Source: Campylorhamphus procurvoides (lineage: Eukaryota > Chordata > Aves > Passeriformes > Dendrocolaptidae). From it: a stretch of 64,000 nt of DNA. The position numbers and the translations under genes were made by a program. The notes beneath the pieces are model-generated. The model was not told the DNA's origin. It worked only from the letters and a program-made list of their open reading frames with translations, and ran no database searches. Below are positions 11,767 through 24,900 of the stretch, piece by piece. Position 1 is the first letter of the stretch. Each line of letters opens with the position of its first letter. The stretch covers positions 626,153-690,152 of the forward strand of contig WBMV01007704.1 in the NCBI GenBank assembly GCA_013396655.1. The letters are read 5' to 3'.

Positions 11767-14700
11767 GTAAGTACAGGGGGGAAAAGGGCATGGAGTCATT
11801 TCCCCAGGATTTATGCAATGAATTCTCCATCCCTGGCCTGCACTTGAGCCAAAGAAATACACTGAATCATCCCAGCTTCTGACTTGGCCATCAGTGCTTT
11901 TAGCAATTAAAGGTGCCAGTTTGAAGCGTTGCAGACTGGCTGCAGCTAGAAATGACCACTGAGGGGGAGATAAAGCCAGAAACGGTGTGGAGAGCAAAGT
12001 AATCACCTCAAAAGGAAAATGCTCACAAAAGCCAAATTTAACTTCACACAAGCAACCCAAATTTCACTGAAATATGTCAAGGCTGCCATCTGGTGACAGC
12101 AAAAATAGTTTGGGTACCAAGAATAAATCCATTTCAATTATTATTTCAAGTAATATCACTTTGAAGTTAACCTTTTTCATTTCTAGATAAAAACTTAACC
12201 TTTAGCTAGACCTGAAATGAAGTTTTCTTCTCTGAAAAGTAGAAACAATTTATCTGAACACTTCCATCTGACATTTCAAACCAACACTTCAATCTAAACT
12301 TTCATTTCCTAAATTGACAAAAATAAAGAGAAAAACAGGCGGCACAAAACTGGTGTCTCACTTTGAAATAGTAATTTGGAATGGAAATATTTGGATTTTT
12401 TTTAGCACTTGACAATTAGTCATATTTTATTTGGGAAAAAAAAAGGAATGATTTTTTGAAAATCTTCTGAACAAGAGACACATTTATTGCAGTTAGTGCA
12501 GCTTATTCCAGTCAGAGAAAATTGATTTCCCTCTTGGATTTCCCTTTTCATTTTTTAAAAAATTTATTTTAGTAATACAGGTGCAGCTCAGGACTATTCT
12601 TTCAGCAATAAATTGAGCTGGGCAGGTGCAAACTCTGCACTGGAATTTTCAGAGGACTAAAGCAGGGAGGGATCAGGGAATTTAAACGTGACCTGCAGTG
12701 TGAGTGACTCGATGTCTGTGTTGTCTTTGGCCTGGGTTTTCAGTCCTGTATGAGTCTGTGTACAAACACACTGACCGCGCACCCAGTTAGTGGCATCAAA
12801 ACAAGCTCATTTTCTGTGAGTTCACAGAGGATGTTTTATAGGTAAGTGTGACACGATTATGAGTATGTGAGAACAATAATGAAACATTTCTGCAGCTCAT
12901 TGTATTGTCCCCTACAACACATACATGTGCCGATTCACATTCTGATTGCAGGGGGTGTAAAATGGCATTTCTGTGCAGAGAACAGAAAATCAGTGGGATG
13001 CAAACCCGGATTGCCAGTGTGTGTCTTCCTGGTATTCCTGACTATTTCAGTGCAGGGTTCCAGGAAACAGCTGGCCAAGGTCTGATCAACCACACAATCC
13101 TTGTGGTTGGGGCTTAGAAACTATTCAGGATAATGTGCCCTGCAAACCTGTGTTCTGAATGTTAAAACTGAATGTGTAGAAAAACAATCTTGTTTCTTGC
13201 TCTTTGAAATGTTTTGTGCTTTCATGGTAAAGGTTTGGGTTTGCCCTAGAATGAAACCACAGAAAATTGTCTTTAAGGGAGAAACAAAGAAAGAAACCCC
13301 AAACAATATATGCTCAGCACCCAGTGCACTTGCTTCTCCAAATTAGGCCGAGTGGCAACTAAAATTGAGTACTATGATTAGGAACCTACCTGCACTATTT
13401 TGATTACATTGACTTCTGTCTTTTTAATCAGGAATTTAATCTTTATCCTGAGAAATTTATCCTAGAGAAAGTTTCCACTGAAATGAAAATTTCCACTTCA
13501 CTCAAATGTATTTTCCCAGAAGTTAATTGGCAGCTGTTTGTTTGCTTTGCTGCATTACTTTCTTCAGATTTACTAATTTCTCTGTACAGCATCATTCTTA
13601 TCCTGACTGTTCTTTGGGTAAAAGCATCTTACCAACATGTTTGTGACCATGGTCATGATACTATAGAGAGTAGAAACTTGTCAGCTGTGACAACAAGAAA
13701 AGTACAAATTAAAAAAGGTGGCCCATTTATGGCACCATCCAGCACATGTTCATGGCCAGCAGGAAGAAGACAGTCTAGGAAGAAGGAAAACAATGAAATG
13801 ACACTGCTCGGGAGGCAGTGGGGTCAAAGAATGAGTGGCCCAACCAGAAACCACTTTTTTGTAGGTTCCTTCATCCCGAGGGAGAGATCATAAGGAGGAG
13901 AACGACGTGGCTTTGTAAGGGCTTAAAGGGCAGCATGGGAGGAAGCAAGACAAACCAAAGTTTGAAAAAGTAACAAGTTTGCAGTGGGAGGCTGATGTCA
14001 TGGGCTGATTAAAAGTCAGGGGTGATTAGAGCTGATGCTTTGGAACAGTTTCAGCCAAATGCGTTTCCATCAAAGTATGTTTTCTTAACTGGAGTCAAAC
14101 ATTTCATATCTGATTAAAAAAAATCGACTACTGAAACTTCCCAGGGAAAGTTTGGTCAAGAAGTGTGAAGAAGATGCAGAGAGAGAATGCATGGACATAT
14201 TATACTTCACTCCAGTTCAGAAGAAAATGAGTTTTTCAGCCTCAAAATGTCCATGGTGTTGCCCTTGCCTATTTGTATTTCACAAGAGAACAGGGATAAA
14301 CAAGGTGCAATTCTGAAAGGATTTCAAGGTGAAGACAACAAGTGTATTTTGTTTGATACAGCAGAGCCATGGAATTGTTCAAAGAGAGGAGGGCCATGGT
14401 CAAAGCAATAGGACAAGAGGATGGAGCTTTGTAGAAATGCCCAGGATGGGAAGGGTCAGGTGTCAGGGTGAAAAGGAAAACTGCTGAGGCAATTGCAGAG
14501 TAAAGTTTATGCCCATTAAAATATGCCCAGCAGAACCCTTTGTAGATTTAAAGTATGCATCACCAACATACATAGCAAAATGTATGGCAAAATGTACATT
14601 AAATCCTCTCTGTAGTAAACCCTGTTATATCTTCCTGCATTACAGACAGCTGTTGAAATCCTTGTTTTTCAAGGGAAAGAACAGGAATAACCAGATAACA

Positions 14701-17700
14701 GATTCAGAAGAATTAAGTATTTTGACAATTCTGGCTTTTTTCTCTCATCACTCTGTGTTTATTTTGGTCAGCCATGAGGGTACATCAAAACATCCTTGAA
14801 GCCCCTGTTCAGGCTAGAGATCCATCGTGCATTGGAGGGTGTGAAGACAAAGTATTTTGTGATTCTGCCCTTCAGGTGGCAGGAGAGGAGTGCATTTTCC
14901 CCATTGATATGTCATCTTCCACTTCAGCCATAACGAGAAGTTGCCCCCAGCCTTCTGGAGGCGGAGGGTCTGCTTTCTTATCAGATGACTTTCAGCCCAG
15001 ATTCTCCAAATATTTCTGCCTCTATCTCATCCAGATTTCTCTGAAGAAAAATGTCTGTTCATGACAAGTTGACAAGGCAGAACAAAGAGCATAGTTGTTT
15101 GGATTCTACAGAACTGCTGCTCCCCATATATGACTTCTGAGCTCTCTTCTTCCAAAGTTATCAGTGTCTTAGAGTGCTCCAGGAAATACTAAAAAGAATT
15201 TTGCACTTAGAAGAGATGAATTATGTGATTTGAGATATGAGTGTTTCCCACTGAGCACTCTGAGAAAAATGACTGGAATACTCTTTCAATGTTATGAAAC
15301 TTCCAAAATGTGCTTCCTTAATTTAGCTTATTTCACATTCTGACTATTTAAGGATCTCAGTATTAAGCTGAAGAGTCCCAGTTGATGAGTCCCATTTTCT
15401 TGAATGAGATTGCCTTTGTATTTACAGCTGAATAAAGGCTCATGGGTCTTCCAGAACGCTTAAGGCAGTTAGAGGCTGGTACAGGTGAATCCTTTATATA
15501 TGAGGTATTTCCATGACATTAATGATGATGGGTAAGGTAATGCTCAACAATGGAACAAGAGAAAAAGTAAAAGACTGGAGTGTAAAACTGACATATAAAG
15601 CTATACTATGCTAAGTCAAGGTTTGTTTTAAACACTTTATGGCCTAGGATAGCTCTGGAGCAGGACTCTGCCCCAAAAGAGTAACAGACAGTTGTGTAAG
15701 AATAGAAATGAAAAAATGAATGGGACAATTTAATTTGTGACAGCCAAGGACATCTCTGTAAGACGCAGCTCCACAGCTTGTCCGAGAAAGTTGTCAGGCT
15801 CAGTAAGAACCTCTGGTGTCACTTCAAAGAGACATTTTGAACTAGGCTGAATGAAAAGAAAGAATAAGGATATCACAGGGGTGACAGGAGCAAGTCCAGG
15901 GTTATGACTTCGCCAAGGATTTTGGAACAGATAAAGCGTGACAGGATCGCATTTTCCAAGAGCAGAGCTTGACAAAGTAGATTTAATTATATGTGAGTTT
16001 TAGTTGAAATGACTGTCTAAACCAAAAGATAAACAGAGATATAGCAAAGGAAAAAAAAAAGTGATGATATTTTCACAGCATTTTCAGTTGGTGCTTTTAT
16101 TAATCTTCCTACTGATAGTGTCATAAAAGCACTAATAAAGCTTACTTTTATGGGTAACCTGTCCTTCAGCCCTGGAAAGCACTGACATTTATTTTCACTA
16201 TTGTTGTGATAGCTAATATTTTATTTCTTTTAAAAAATCCATTTGAAATCTGAAAATTGCAGAAAAATAAGAACATTTGAAATGACTGTGGGATTTCAAA
16301 ACATATATGGAGTAAACACAGTATATAAAATATACTGATTCATCTCAGTTCAGGAAGGTGTTAAGGTGAAGAACCTGCACTGGGGAGTTCATCTAGACCT
16401 AACTTGGGCATAGCCTTTTGGACTGGTTAGACAGGGAATTTAAGGTGGATATGTTCCAGATGGAGGTTTAAGTCAAAAATAACACTCTGTGTGTTGTCCT
16501 CAGCAACAGAAGTTGCATTGCTGTTGTTCCTAACCTTGAGAAAACAAATAGGGAAGATATTATTGATAATCCCATCCTTTGGAACAGGATCACCCAGAGA
16601 ATAAAGATGGTTGTAAAATAGTGGACACATTATTCATGTAGTCCCCCAGCATTTTTGAGGTGTGATGAAGCAGACACTTTTCTAATACCTTCATATATTT
16701 AAGTACGTGAAGTGGGGACAGATGGATCAAGGGCTGACCTTGGTGGGATTCCCTTTGATTTTTCCATCAGGAAAGAAGAAACAATTAAGAAGGGAAACTA
16801 GCCAGGAGAGGGCAGAGTGATAAAAGCTAAGGGAAGAGAAGATTGGAGGGTGAAGTTGGTGGCCAACAGTGCAGGCCACAGGAAAATGGGGCTGGGATTT
16901 GGATTTCCAGCTTCATGCAGCATGAGCTTTGCAAATGCTGTAAGAGAGGGGACAAGGCAGCATCGAGGACAGGTGAGCAGGAGGAAGCCCCACTCACAGC
17001 TGGATCTTCCCTATCCACTGAGCTGACCTGCATTGCACTCTGACGGGGCTTTGCAAGCTACTTTCTTCATCTTGGTAAATGCAAGACTTCAGGACAGCGG
17101 CTCTTTTTGAAACAGGATGCAATTTAAGGCAAGAATGTTCCCTCAAGAGTAAATAAACATGAAACAGAGAGGATGTTATGTTCTATTAACACTAATCACA
17201 GATTTTCCCGATTGTTGAATTTTCTGAACACCAGATTCCTGCCAAGACTGTTCCTGTTCTCTCTCTCTTCTTCTTTTTTAGCTCAATGAGATTCAAAATC
17301 TATATTTATTGTACATCATTCAGAGAGAAATACATTTCTTTAAGCCTTTTATATCTTCAGTGCCTTGAAGGTAATTTGAATTTGCATGATGACTATTACA
17401 CAAGTATTGCTGTTCTGTATTTGAGTTGACTGATTTTAACATAAATACACACACCTTAAATTTACTCAGTATGAATTTAATCTGATGTCCCGTTATCCTT
17501 AAATTTATCAAAAGTTCCACCTGACATAAAAACCAGCTGGTACAAGTTGTATTTGCCTTTCTTCAAATGGATCATTGAATTTATTTCTAGTCTCTAAGAT
17601 TTTATACTTGAAAACAGGCAGAGTGTATAAGAGAAAGCATATAGAAATTATGCGTTTGAGACAAATAGTGCTGGAACGCAAATTAACTTCACCTTCTTGG

Positions 17701-20700
17701 TTAAAGGATGAGACTGTGTCTGTTTCTGCAGACCAAATTTCCTCAGCTGCTGTGGCTGTGCCGTCACATGATGGAAGCTGAAGAGAGGTCTTCCCTCCCT
17801 GTTCAGTCATTTAGGGGAATAATTACAGATATAAACTGTCCAACTAAAGAGTGTTTTTAATGACTGAATTAAGGATTAACTAGGCAGGTCAAAGCCTCAT
17901 GGAAATTTGTCTTTGGGATGTGAGTACCATAAGAAACAGAGCACTGCAATATTTTCTGGTTTAGCTGCATGGATAGTATATATATTTATAAACATAGTAT
18001 ATGATTATTTATACATATTTATGTATAGATGTGTATGGGTTTTATGCATAGCCCAGCTTCTCATGCAGAAGTCTTTACTCCTATGCTCGCATAACACAGC
18101 AAATGACATAAGAGTCTGAAAATACAGCTAATATTTAAATAAGATGGATGAACATAGACTATAATGGAACTGGACTAAAATTCCACAAAGACAACTCATT
18201 TCCTTATTTGCTTTATGTAGAAGACTCAAAGCTCAGCGTGCTTTCAAACTCATTTTAACGCCAGTAGATGGAGCCTGACACCTCTTGGCAAGGACCCCTC
18301 ACTTGAGCACAGCACGGGAATTCTTAAAACAGGAAAATCGGTTTTATGCTTTTCCTTTGGGCTTGGTTTGCTGTTGTGGATAACATTTGTAATGAAAAAT
18401 ACTGTCAGAACATTACCTGGTGAAAGGCAGCTACAGATACTTGGGCTGTGCAGTGGGGAAGCTTATTAATGCTACTTTACATGTATCGTGACTCTGAATT
18501 GTTTGGGACTGTATATTTTGGCATAACTTTTCACAGGGAGTCAACAGAAGTCTTATGCTTATGTGAAACTGAGGGCAATAGGACTTAGTGTGGGGCTAAG
18601 GACGGCATGACCTGGAAATTTTAGCGCTTAAGGACAGAGCTAAGCAAAGTTTTAAGTGCTTTACTGATCTTGGCCTTGGTTTGCTGAATTGCTTCCTAAC
18701 AAACCCTAAATAACATAGGAATGTTTCTCTCCTGAACATAGAAAATGCAGCTCTTAATCCATATATTTTAAATAAATCCTGCTCAGAAGGGTTGCCTCCC
18801 TCATTTTTCTGTCCTCAGGAAGACTTTACAAAGTTTGTATCCTCTGCAAACACAGAATTAGTAAGACAACATGTAGGCTCCCCTTGCAGAATTGGTGAGA
18901 TAATTTGTGAGCTCTCCCACTTTGGAGTTATGAGCATAGCAAACTGTTTATTTTCAGTGGCACAGGTATTCTTTCCCTCGTGGATGGGTATTTCTTTCTG
19001 TTCTCTGGGTACACAACACGCTCCTTCACAAGGGGGTAACTTGGAAGTTTTTGGGGCTCTGGACAGCAAAGGGCTGATGTGACAGGCAGTGACAGAACCA
19101 TAGGTGAGCCCTTTCTCATCATGAAACCACAGATGCTCGTCTTGAGTAACACGGGGAGACGATCAATGCCAGACCTAAAAGCCCTCAACAAAACATGCCT
19201 AAGGAGTGATGAGAACTGAAAGTTACTGTGGGAAGCTGTATTTCATCCTAAAGTACAGCACATGCCATTGCAATTACAGTAATGGCAATTAGAGGAGCAG
19301 GGCTGACCCGGGGATGACAGGCAGGGGTGACAGGAGGGGTGTCCACGTTCAGCATGAGTCACTGTGAGTCCGCAGATGGAACGCAGCAAAAGGGCTTGGC
19401 CAGGACAGTGTGAACAGACACAAGGAGAGATAAAGTCAAGTGATGCTTTGAAGGTGGTCTGATCTTTAAATATGCTGGAGATTAGAGAGGTTGTGAGAGG
19501 GCCGGGGCCCTGCTGAGGAGGGGCTGGAGAGTTATTCCCAACTTTTTCTCAGCATGAGGAAATGAAAGAGCCGTGTTCCTACAGATAATGCTGCAGTGCT
19601 GCCCTGGCCCTTCTGCCAAGGCTGTGCAGCCTTGCCTGGTGTCAATCATCTCCAGAGATAGCACAGAGTTAGTTACACAGGAACAGTCCTGACCTCAGAC
19701 GATCCCAAGTGACTACAGAGGGGCACAGTGTGTGGAAAGTAATTTTGTCTTAAATTTTTTCAAGTAAACTTCTGTGAATAAGGACAAAGCAATGTGAAGA
19801 AAGCCCCACCACTACTGAAGCTCATCCCAGTGATCATGCATGGGGGACTCAGCAAGTGGCACCAAAGCCATCAGAGTGTCCTTGACAGAGTTCTCTGCTT
19901 CATTTGTGAGCAGCTCCACTCTTTCCTGTGCCTTGCCCTTCTCCTTTGGAAAACTGGATTAGGCTATGTCCTTTACCAGTTTCCCAGCTCCTCAGAGATT
20001 ATTTCCTTCCTTGGTAAGCACACAAGAAATTATGTTAATGATCCAGGCAAATATTCAGGAGTCCATCTATTTTGAATAAAGCAGTAAGAAATCAATTGCT
20101 CATTCAAACAGCTTCAGTGACACCAGATCATGTCCTTGTTCAGAAAACCCCTTATCCCACTGCTGTTTTTATTATTCTTTTATGTTTAGCCATTCTCTTT
20201 CTTTACTGTGGCTCACCTACTCAGTGTTATTATATATTCTTCAATATGGTGGTGGCAAATTCCCTGGCAATGGGTTTGTTACTTCTTTTCTGAAGCAACT
20301 AGGATGTCTTCAGGCTCTGGAGCAAAAGTCACTGCTGATTACTCCTTTTGACACAGAGGAATGTTACAACATAGTCCACTACCAGTTGATTAGAGGAGCA
20401 GAAATAAACCTTGAGCGTGAAGCTGCAGTTCCCTGCTCAAATGACACCAAACCTATTTATAGGCATGCAGTAGGCAGAAAGTAGATGAACCAAAACATTA
20501 AGGAAATAATTTTCTCAGTCACTACCAGGCAATGACAGAATTATCTTACCAGTATTTAGCTTTTGATACTGGAGAGCAGAAAAGTGCGTGAAGGGCTCTG
20601 GGGCTGCCGAGCAGTAGCACCACACTGCTTGGGGGCAGCTGTGGAGGGGCTGGGCAGCCTAGGGTGGACACAGGTCTGAACAGAATGTGCGGTGTCTGTG

Positions 20701-20975
20701 TTTCCAGGGAAGTGACTGAAATTAATGACATCCTTCCTGGTATTTTTAGACGTTCTCTAATCCCTTACTCCTGAGGCCTGAATGATGAGTAGAGTAGAAA
20801 TGATCATGATGGGAGAGTGCCAGCATCCAAAGTTGGCAGATGCTAAAATTGGAAGTACTGAAAGCTTGATGGATGGTGCAAGATTTTAGAAGATTTCAAA
20901 TTTTTGGATCAATGTATCGAAAGTCGGACACACTGAAGTGATAGCAAGTGATTTTTATTTATTGATTCTGTTCAA
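11767..20975. other. About 9 kb of AT-rich non-coding DNA
   Basis: No gene is supported here. The longest frame is 136 codons at 13483-13893 (plus strand). It has a hydrophobic stretch near residues 15-45 followed by basic, low-information sequence. It lacks splice or promoter context and I treat it as chance. AT-rich simple sequence occurs near 17975-18030. I see no LINE, LTR or RNA gene. Confidence 0.5.
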
Positions 20976-21290
20976 ATGACACAATCACATAGAATAATAT
21001 CCTTGGAGGACATGAGGCCCACTTCTACCATAGTCAAAGACTTGCGGAATAGAAATGATACAAAAATTGATGGCCCTATACCAAAGTTTCATTTGGACAG
21101 AGAATATTTTGCACAAAAAGTATTAGATTTAGGCCTCAGAGTGGCTGGGAATTGTAGTAAATTGCCATTGGCTGTTTTATCAGGAGAGGTCATGAGACAT
21201 ATAGCAGATTATGGTACCACAGAACTCAGAGCCAGTCCTCTGGGAATCAACAGTAAAGAAGGATTAAACAGCAGAAACCGTGACATTTGA
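20976..21290 (+). CDS. Unidentified 104-codon reading frame, possible small gene or exon
   Basis: This frame runs from an ATG at 20976 to a TGA at 21288-21290 and encodes 104 residues. It looks more protein-like than other short frames here, with a mix of charged and hydrophobic residues and amphipathic stretches, for example around residues 41-75 (FHLDREYFAQKVLDL, then LPLAVLSGEVMRHIADYG). The other two plus-strand frames contain several stops over the same span. Codon use is A-rich (AGA, ATA, GGA). A donor-like CACAG|GTAAGG lies 12 bases after the stop (junction 21302/21303), and an AATAAA lies at 21339-21344. I do not recognise the family. Options are a chance frame, a lineage-specific small gene or exon, or a remnant of an inserted element. 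No promoter is evident. Confidence 0.25.
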   Translation: MTQSHRIISLEDMRPTSTIVKDLRNRNDTKIDGPIPKFHLDREYFAQKVLDLGLRVAGNCSKLPLAVLSGEVMRHIADYGTTELRASPLGINSKEGLNSRNRDI

Positions 21291-21338
21291 ATAGATGCAC
21301 AGGTAAGGTCACACAACATAAACTTCTATTTTCCATGA

Positions 21339-21344
21339 AATAAA
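21339..21344 (+). terminator. AATAAA poly(A) signal-like hexamer
   Basis: A canonical hexamer lies about 50 bases after the stop of the 20976-21290 frame. Such hexamers are common in AT-rich DNA, so it only weakly supports a transcript ending here. Confidence 0.15.
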
Positions 21345-21912
21345 GCATTTCTGCATTATATTGGTTGAGGTTGCCAGGGTATCCCACAGGCTGTAAATGC
21401 TACATGTAAGGTCTTTAACAATGAAGATAAAGCTGGCTGCTTGGGCTCTAGATCTGCAGGCTGCACACTGCTTCACATCCTGAGTGCTGTTCACTGAAAA
21501 GGGATGGAAGAATTCAACAATTCCCTGCTGGCTTTCCCTCTGCTTGGCAAAAAGTTGTCCAGGTGAAACAAAGGTCTTTCTTTAGGGACTGTCTCTCCAG
21601 GTCTTCACCACTGGGCAGTCCTGCACTGACTTGGTTAACACTTCAGCCAGGGAAGAAGAGAAAATGAGGCCATCACCTGGAGCCAAGCAGTCATTTCCCA
21701 GCTGGAAAATGGGAAATCATTTCCCTGTAGACAGATTGTCCTCCTTGCTGCTGATAAACATACAGCTCCTTTCTGCACTTGCTACAATCCTGTTTTTCTG
21801 GGGTTTTGCTAAGAGAGGGTTTTGCATGTTAGCTCAGACAGTTTAGCAGGCTGAATGTGTTTTCCTATGAAAATGTTACAATAAGAGCAAGATTACTTAA
21901 GTTTCTTTTTCT
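21345..21912. other. Non-coding, nothing distinctive
   Basis: No supported gene or repeat lies between the 20976-21290 frame and the following tandem duplication. Short frames here have no recognisable content. Confidence 0.5.
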
Positions 21913-21982
21913 TCTGAAATTAGATAAAGCTCACTGTTTAAAACATATTTTTCCTCTGAAATTAGATAAAACTCACTGTTTT
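21913..21982. repeat. 28-bp tandem duplication, period 42
   Basis: TCTGAAATTAGATAAA(G/A)CTCACTGTTT occurs at 21913-21940 and 21955-21982 with one clear substitution. The spacer is T-rich. It is a recent-looking local duplication of no obvious function. Confidence 0.88.
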
Positions 21983-24900
21983 AAAGGTATAATGCGAAAT
22001 ACGTAAGTTGAAATCCTTTTCCTTTGATTTCAGTGGCAATATTCAGGGTTTACGTAGACCTAAGTGACAGCAATCTGCAGCCTGGCCACCTGTTTCACAC
22101 AGCTATAGAGGAACTGGCCTTTTCAGGAATGCTACAAATCAGCCAAACCCTTCTGATCAGCCAGGGTCTAGTGGGGGGAAAGGAGAAAAGTGAAGAGAGA
22201 GGGGAAAAGAATCAGACCATTTATTGGAAGAGTAGAAACTAATCCATTGGAAGAAACAGGTTTGGTTCCAGAAGTACTGAAAATGTGTAGCAGATCAACA
22301 TAAACTTGAACAGGAAACTACAGGGAGAATGGTACAAGCAAAAGGAAGATGGAAAGTTAAGGCCAGACTGGGAATTCAAACCCTGAGATTTCACCAAGGG
22401 AGTAAATGCTGGGATAATTTGCCAGATAAGGTCATTAAGGATAAAAAAGTTGGATGACTTGTGGGGAAGACAGATGTTCTTTAACTGAGTGAGTGGAGTT
22501 AAGGTTTTAGTGGCACAGCAGGAACACGGAGAAGAGATAAACGTAAAAGGCTTGTTGGACTCAGCACACTTTTCCTTTTCCTGTTCAGCACCGTGTTCCA
22601 CTCCTGTCTCTGATGGGCTGTTGTAAACAAAGACAAGCACAGGTCAGGGGAGGACAGTCAAGTCAGGTAGAACCTCAGCCAAAGGAGCGCTCAGTGTAAA
22701 CCCACCAAAAGAAAGAGAAAAGACAAGTTATGCCAGGGAGGAATTTGATTTACCATTTTGCTGGAATTTGGTAACGCTCTCTGCAAATTAAGGAAGAAAC
22801 AGATAAAAAATGTCTGTAGTTAAAACCTGTCACCAGGAGGACAGGGAAGGAGGGGGGTTTTTCTTCCCCCCTTCCTCTGGCAGTTCCTAAGAAATGTTTT
22901 CACAGCTTTTATTGAGTGATTCAAATGAGTTACAGAGGGAAAAAACACTGGGGCAGGTAATTACCTTGTTCATAAAGTGGTTATTTGGAAGTTAGGGGGA
23001 GGTGGGAGGCAGGAAACAGCAATGGCCATGCCCTAGAACAGGTAGGAGGGGAAGGCAGGGAATAAGTGGTGGAATTTGCCAGAATAAACCCTGCAAGGCT
23101 GTTGTGTGGGAACATTTTAAAGGCATCCCAAGCCTTGTACTCTGTAGATTCCTCAAGGTGGGAAACTCAAGGATATCCTGTGGTGGTGGTCAGGGTGAGC
23201 CATGACGTACCATGGACACAGAGATTTAGGTAAAGGGGAACAGAAAGATAACTGAGGATGTTTCTTCTTTTTTATTTACTTATTTTTATTTCTTAATGAA
23301 AATATTTGTATACAGTGGTTCCTTGGGGAAAGGGAAGCTTGGAGTGTCTGGAATACACCTGCACTACCTGACAGGACAACTAATATTGTCCCAAAACTAA
23401 AAATTCATCCTGTTTCAGTTATTATCAGTCACTTCAAGGCATATTTTTTGCCTGTTGCTCTAGAGAACAATAAAGTCTAAGCAAGCCCTGAAGAGTCAGC
23501 TGTTTCCACACAACCCTGTGACCAGAAGCTGATGTTTGGCAATCACTTTTGCTCCTCTTTTTTTCAATACATAGAAATTTTTTCCCCACGGAGAACGCTG
23601 TTGTATCTTCTGGTCTCCCTACCTTCTTATTTCTTTCCTCTTACCTGGACTCCAGACCGGTACCAATTTTTCAGTTTCTACTTCATTCTTTTGAAGTAAC
23701 TACAACTTCCAGCACTGATGACCTCAAACCATGCCTGAGGGTTTCTCCATGACCCCTTTCACACTTGTCCTGTTATTCTTTCTACATCCACCGAGTTGTT
23801 TGTTGCAGACGAAGATGTAAAAAGTGCAAATATCCTGTGAGATACCAAATTTCACACTTGTCTCTCAGTTCTATTCTAGTGGACAGGAAGCCCAGGACAG
23901 CAGGCTGGGGATTGCATTAGGCTGCTCCTTTCCCAGGTTAAAGCTGTCACTATCAAGCCTATCTTAGCAAATAAGAATTAAAGCTCTCTCGTCTCCAACT
24001 CCATGGTGAAATCTGCCATGCAGAGCTGTCCTTTCTAAGATCTCTTCCCTCTCTCATCCATCCCTAAGGCTATGGTAAGAATCATCAGAATTTCTTGCTG
24101 TTCTCATTGTCTTATTCAGATTCCTGCTTGGATTTCTCAGCACACAAATCAGTTTTAAATCTCCGTCTCAAAGGAGCAGTAAATCTCCTTTTTTGTGCAT
24201 TCTGGCTCTCATTTCTCCTCGTGAGCTTTCTTGCTATTTTCACTCCATTTTATGCTTCTCATCAAACCTGTTCCCCTCCCGTTCTCCTTTTTGTTCACAC
24301 ACAGTTTCCCTCCTTATTCTCTGCTCATTATAAATAACTTCTTCCGTGTAACACACTTCTTTCAGAAAAGTTTTCAATGATGATCCCATCCACATGCCTT
24401 AATTAAAGTTCACTGGAGCCTGTGGAAAGGCTCTAGTGGACTTTGGATCATGCACTAAACATGGTGGTCCTTGTGTCGTAGTCTGGGGAATAAACTTCAA
24501 GCATATTTTGTGAATCCAGCTTAGTTTTCTTCCTGAAACTCAAATTTTTTGGTATGGTTAAAGTACACCAGCTATTTTATTCGATGTAACTAGATGTATT
24601 TGTAAATTTAATCTGGAAAGGAATAAATCTTGGATAATCTTCAAACCCAGCGATTGTCTAAATAAGGAAAGGATTGAAAAGAAAGGAAAACACCAGGAAA
24701 GTAATGGATTGAGAGCTTCCTGCAGACAAGAAGCAGGTATAGCCAAATGCTGGAGTCGAGGGTTATTTAAAATTCCTTTGACCAGTGTACTTCTTTGTGA
24801 AATGGATCAAACACTGTTTCTATTAGATGACAGGGGTTCATTTCCTTTCCTTAGATAAACACTTTAAGGTGCCAGACTCCTCTGTGAGATGATAAATGAC

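Noticed and set aside
13483..13893. 136-codon plus-strand frame with a hydrophobic segment
   Set aside because: It has no signal-peptide architecture, splice context or family resemblance. Length is within chance expectation for 64 kb.
22239..22640. 133-codon minus-strand frame
   Set aside because: Composition follows from a purine-rich plus strand, and no motif or flanking signals were seen.
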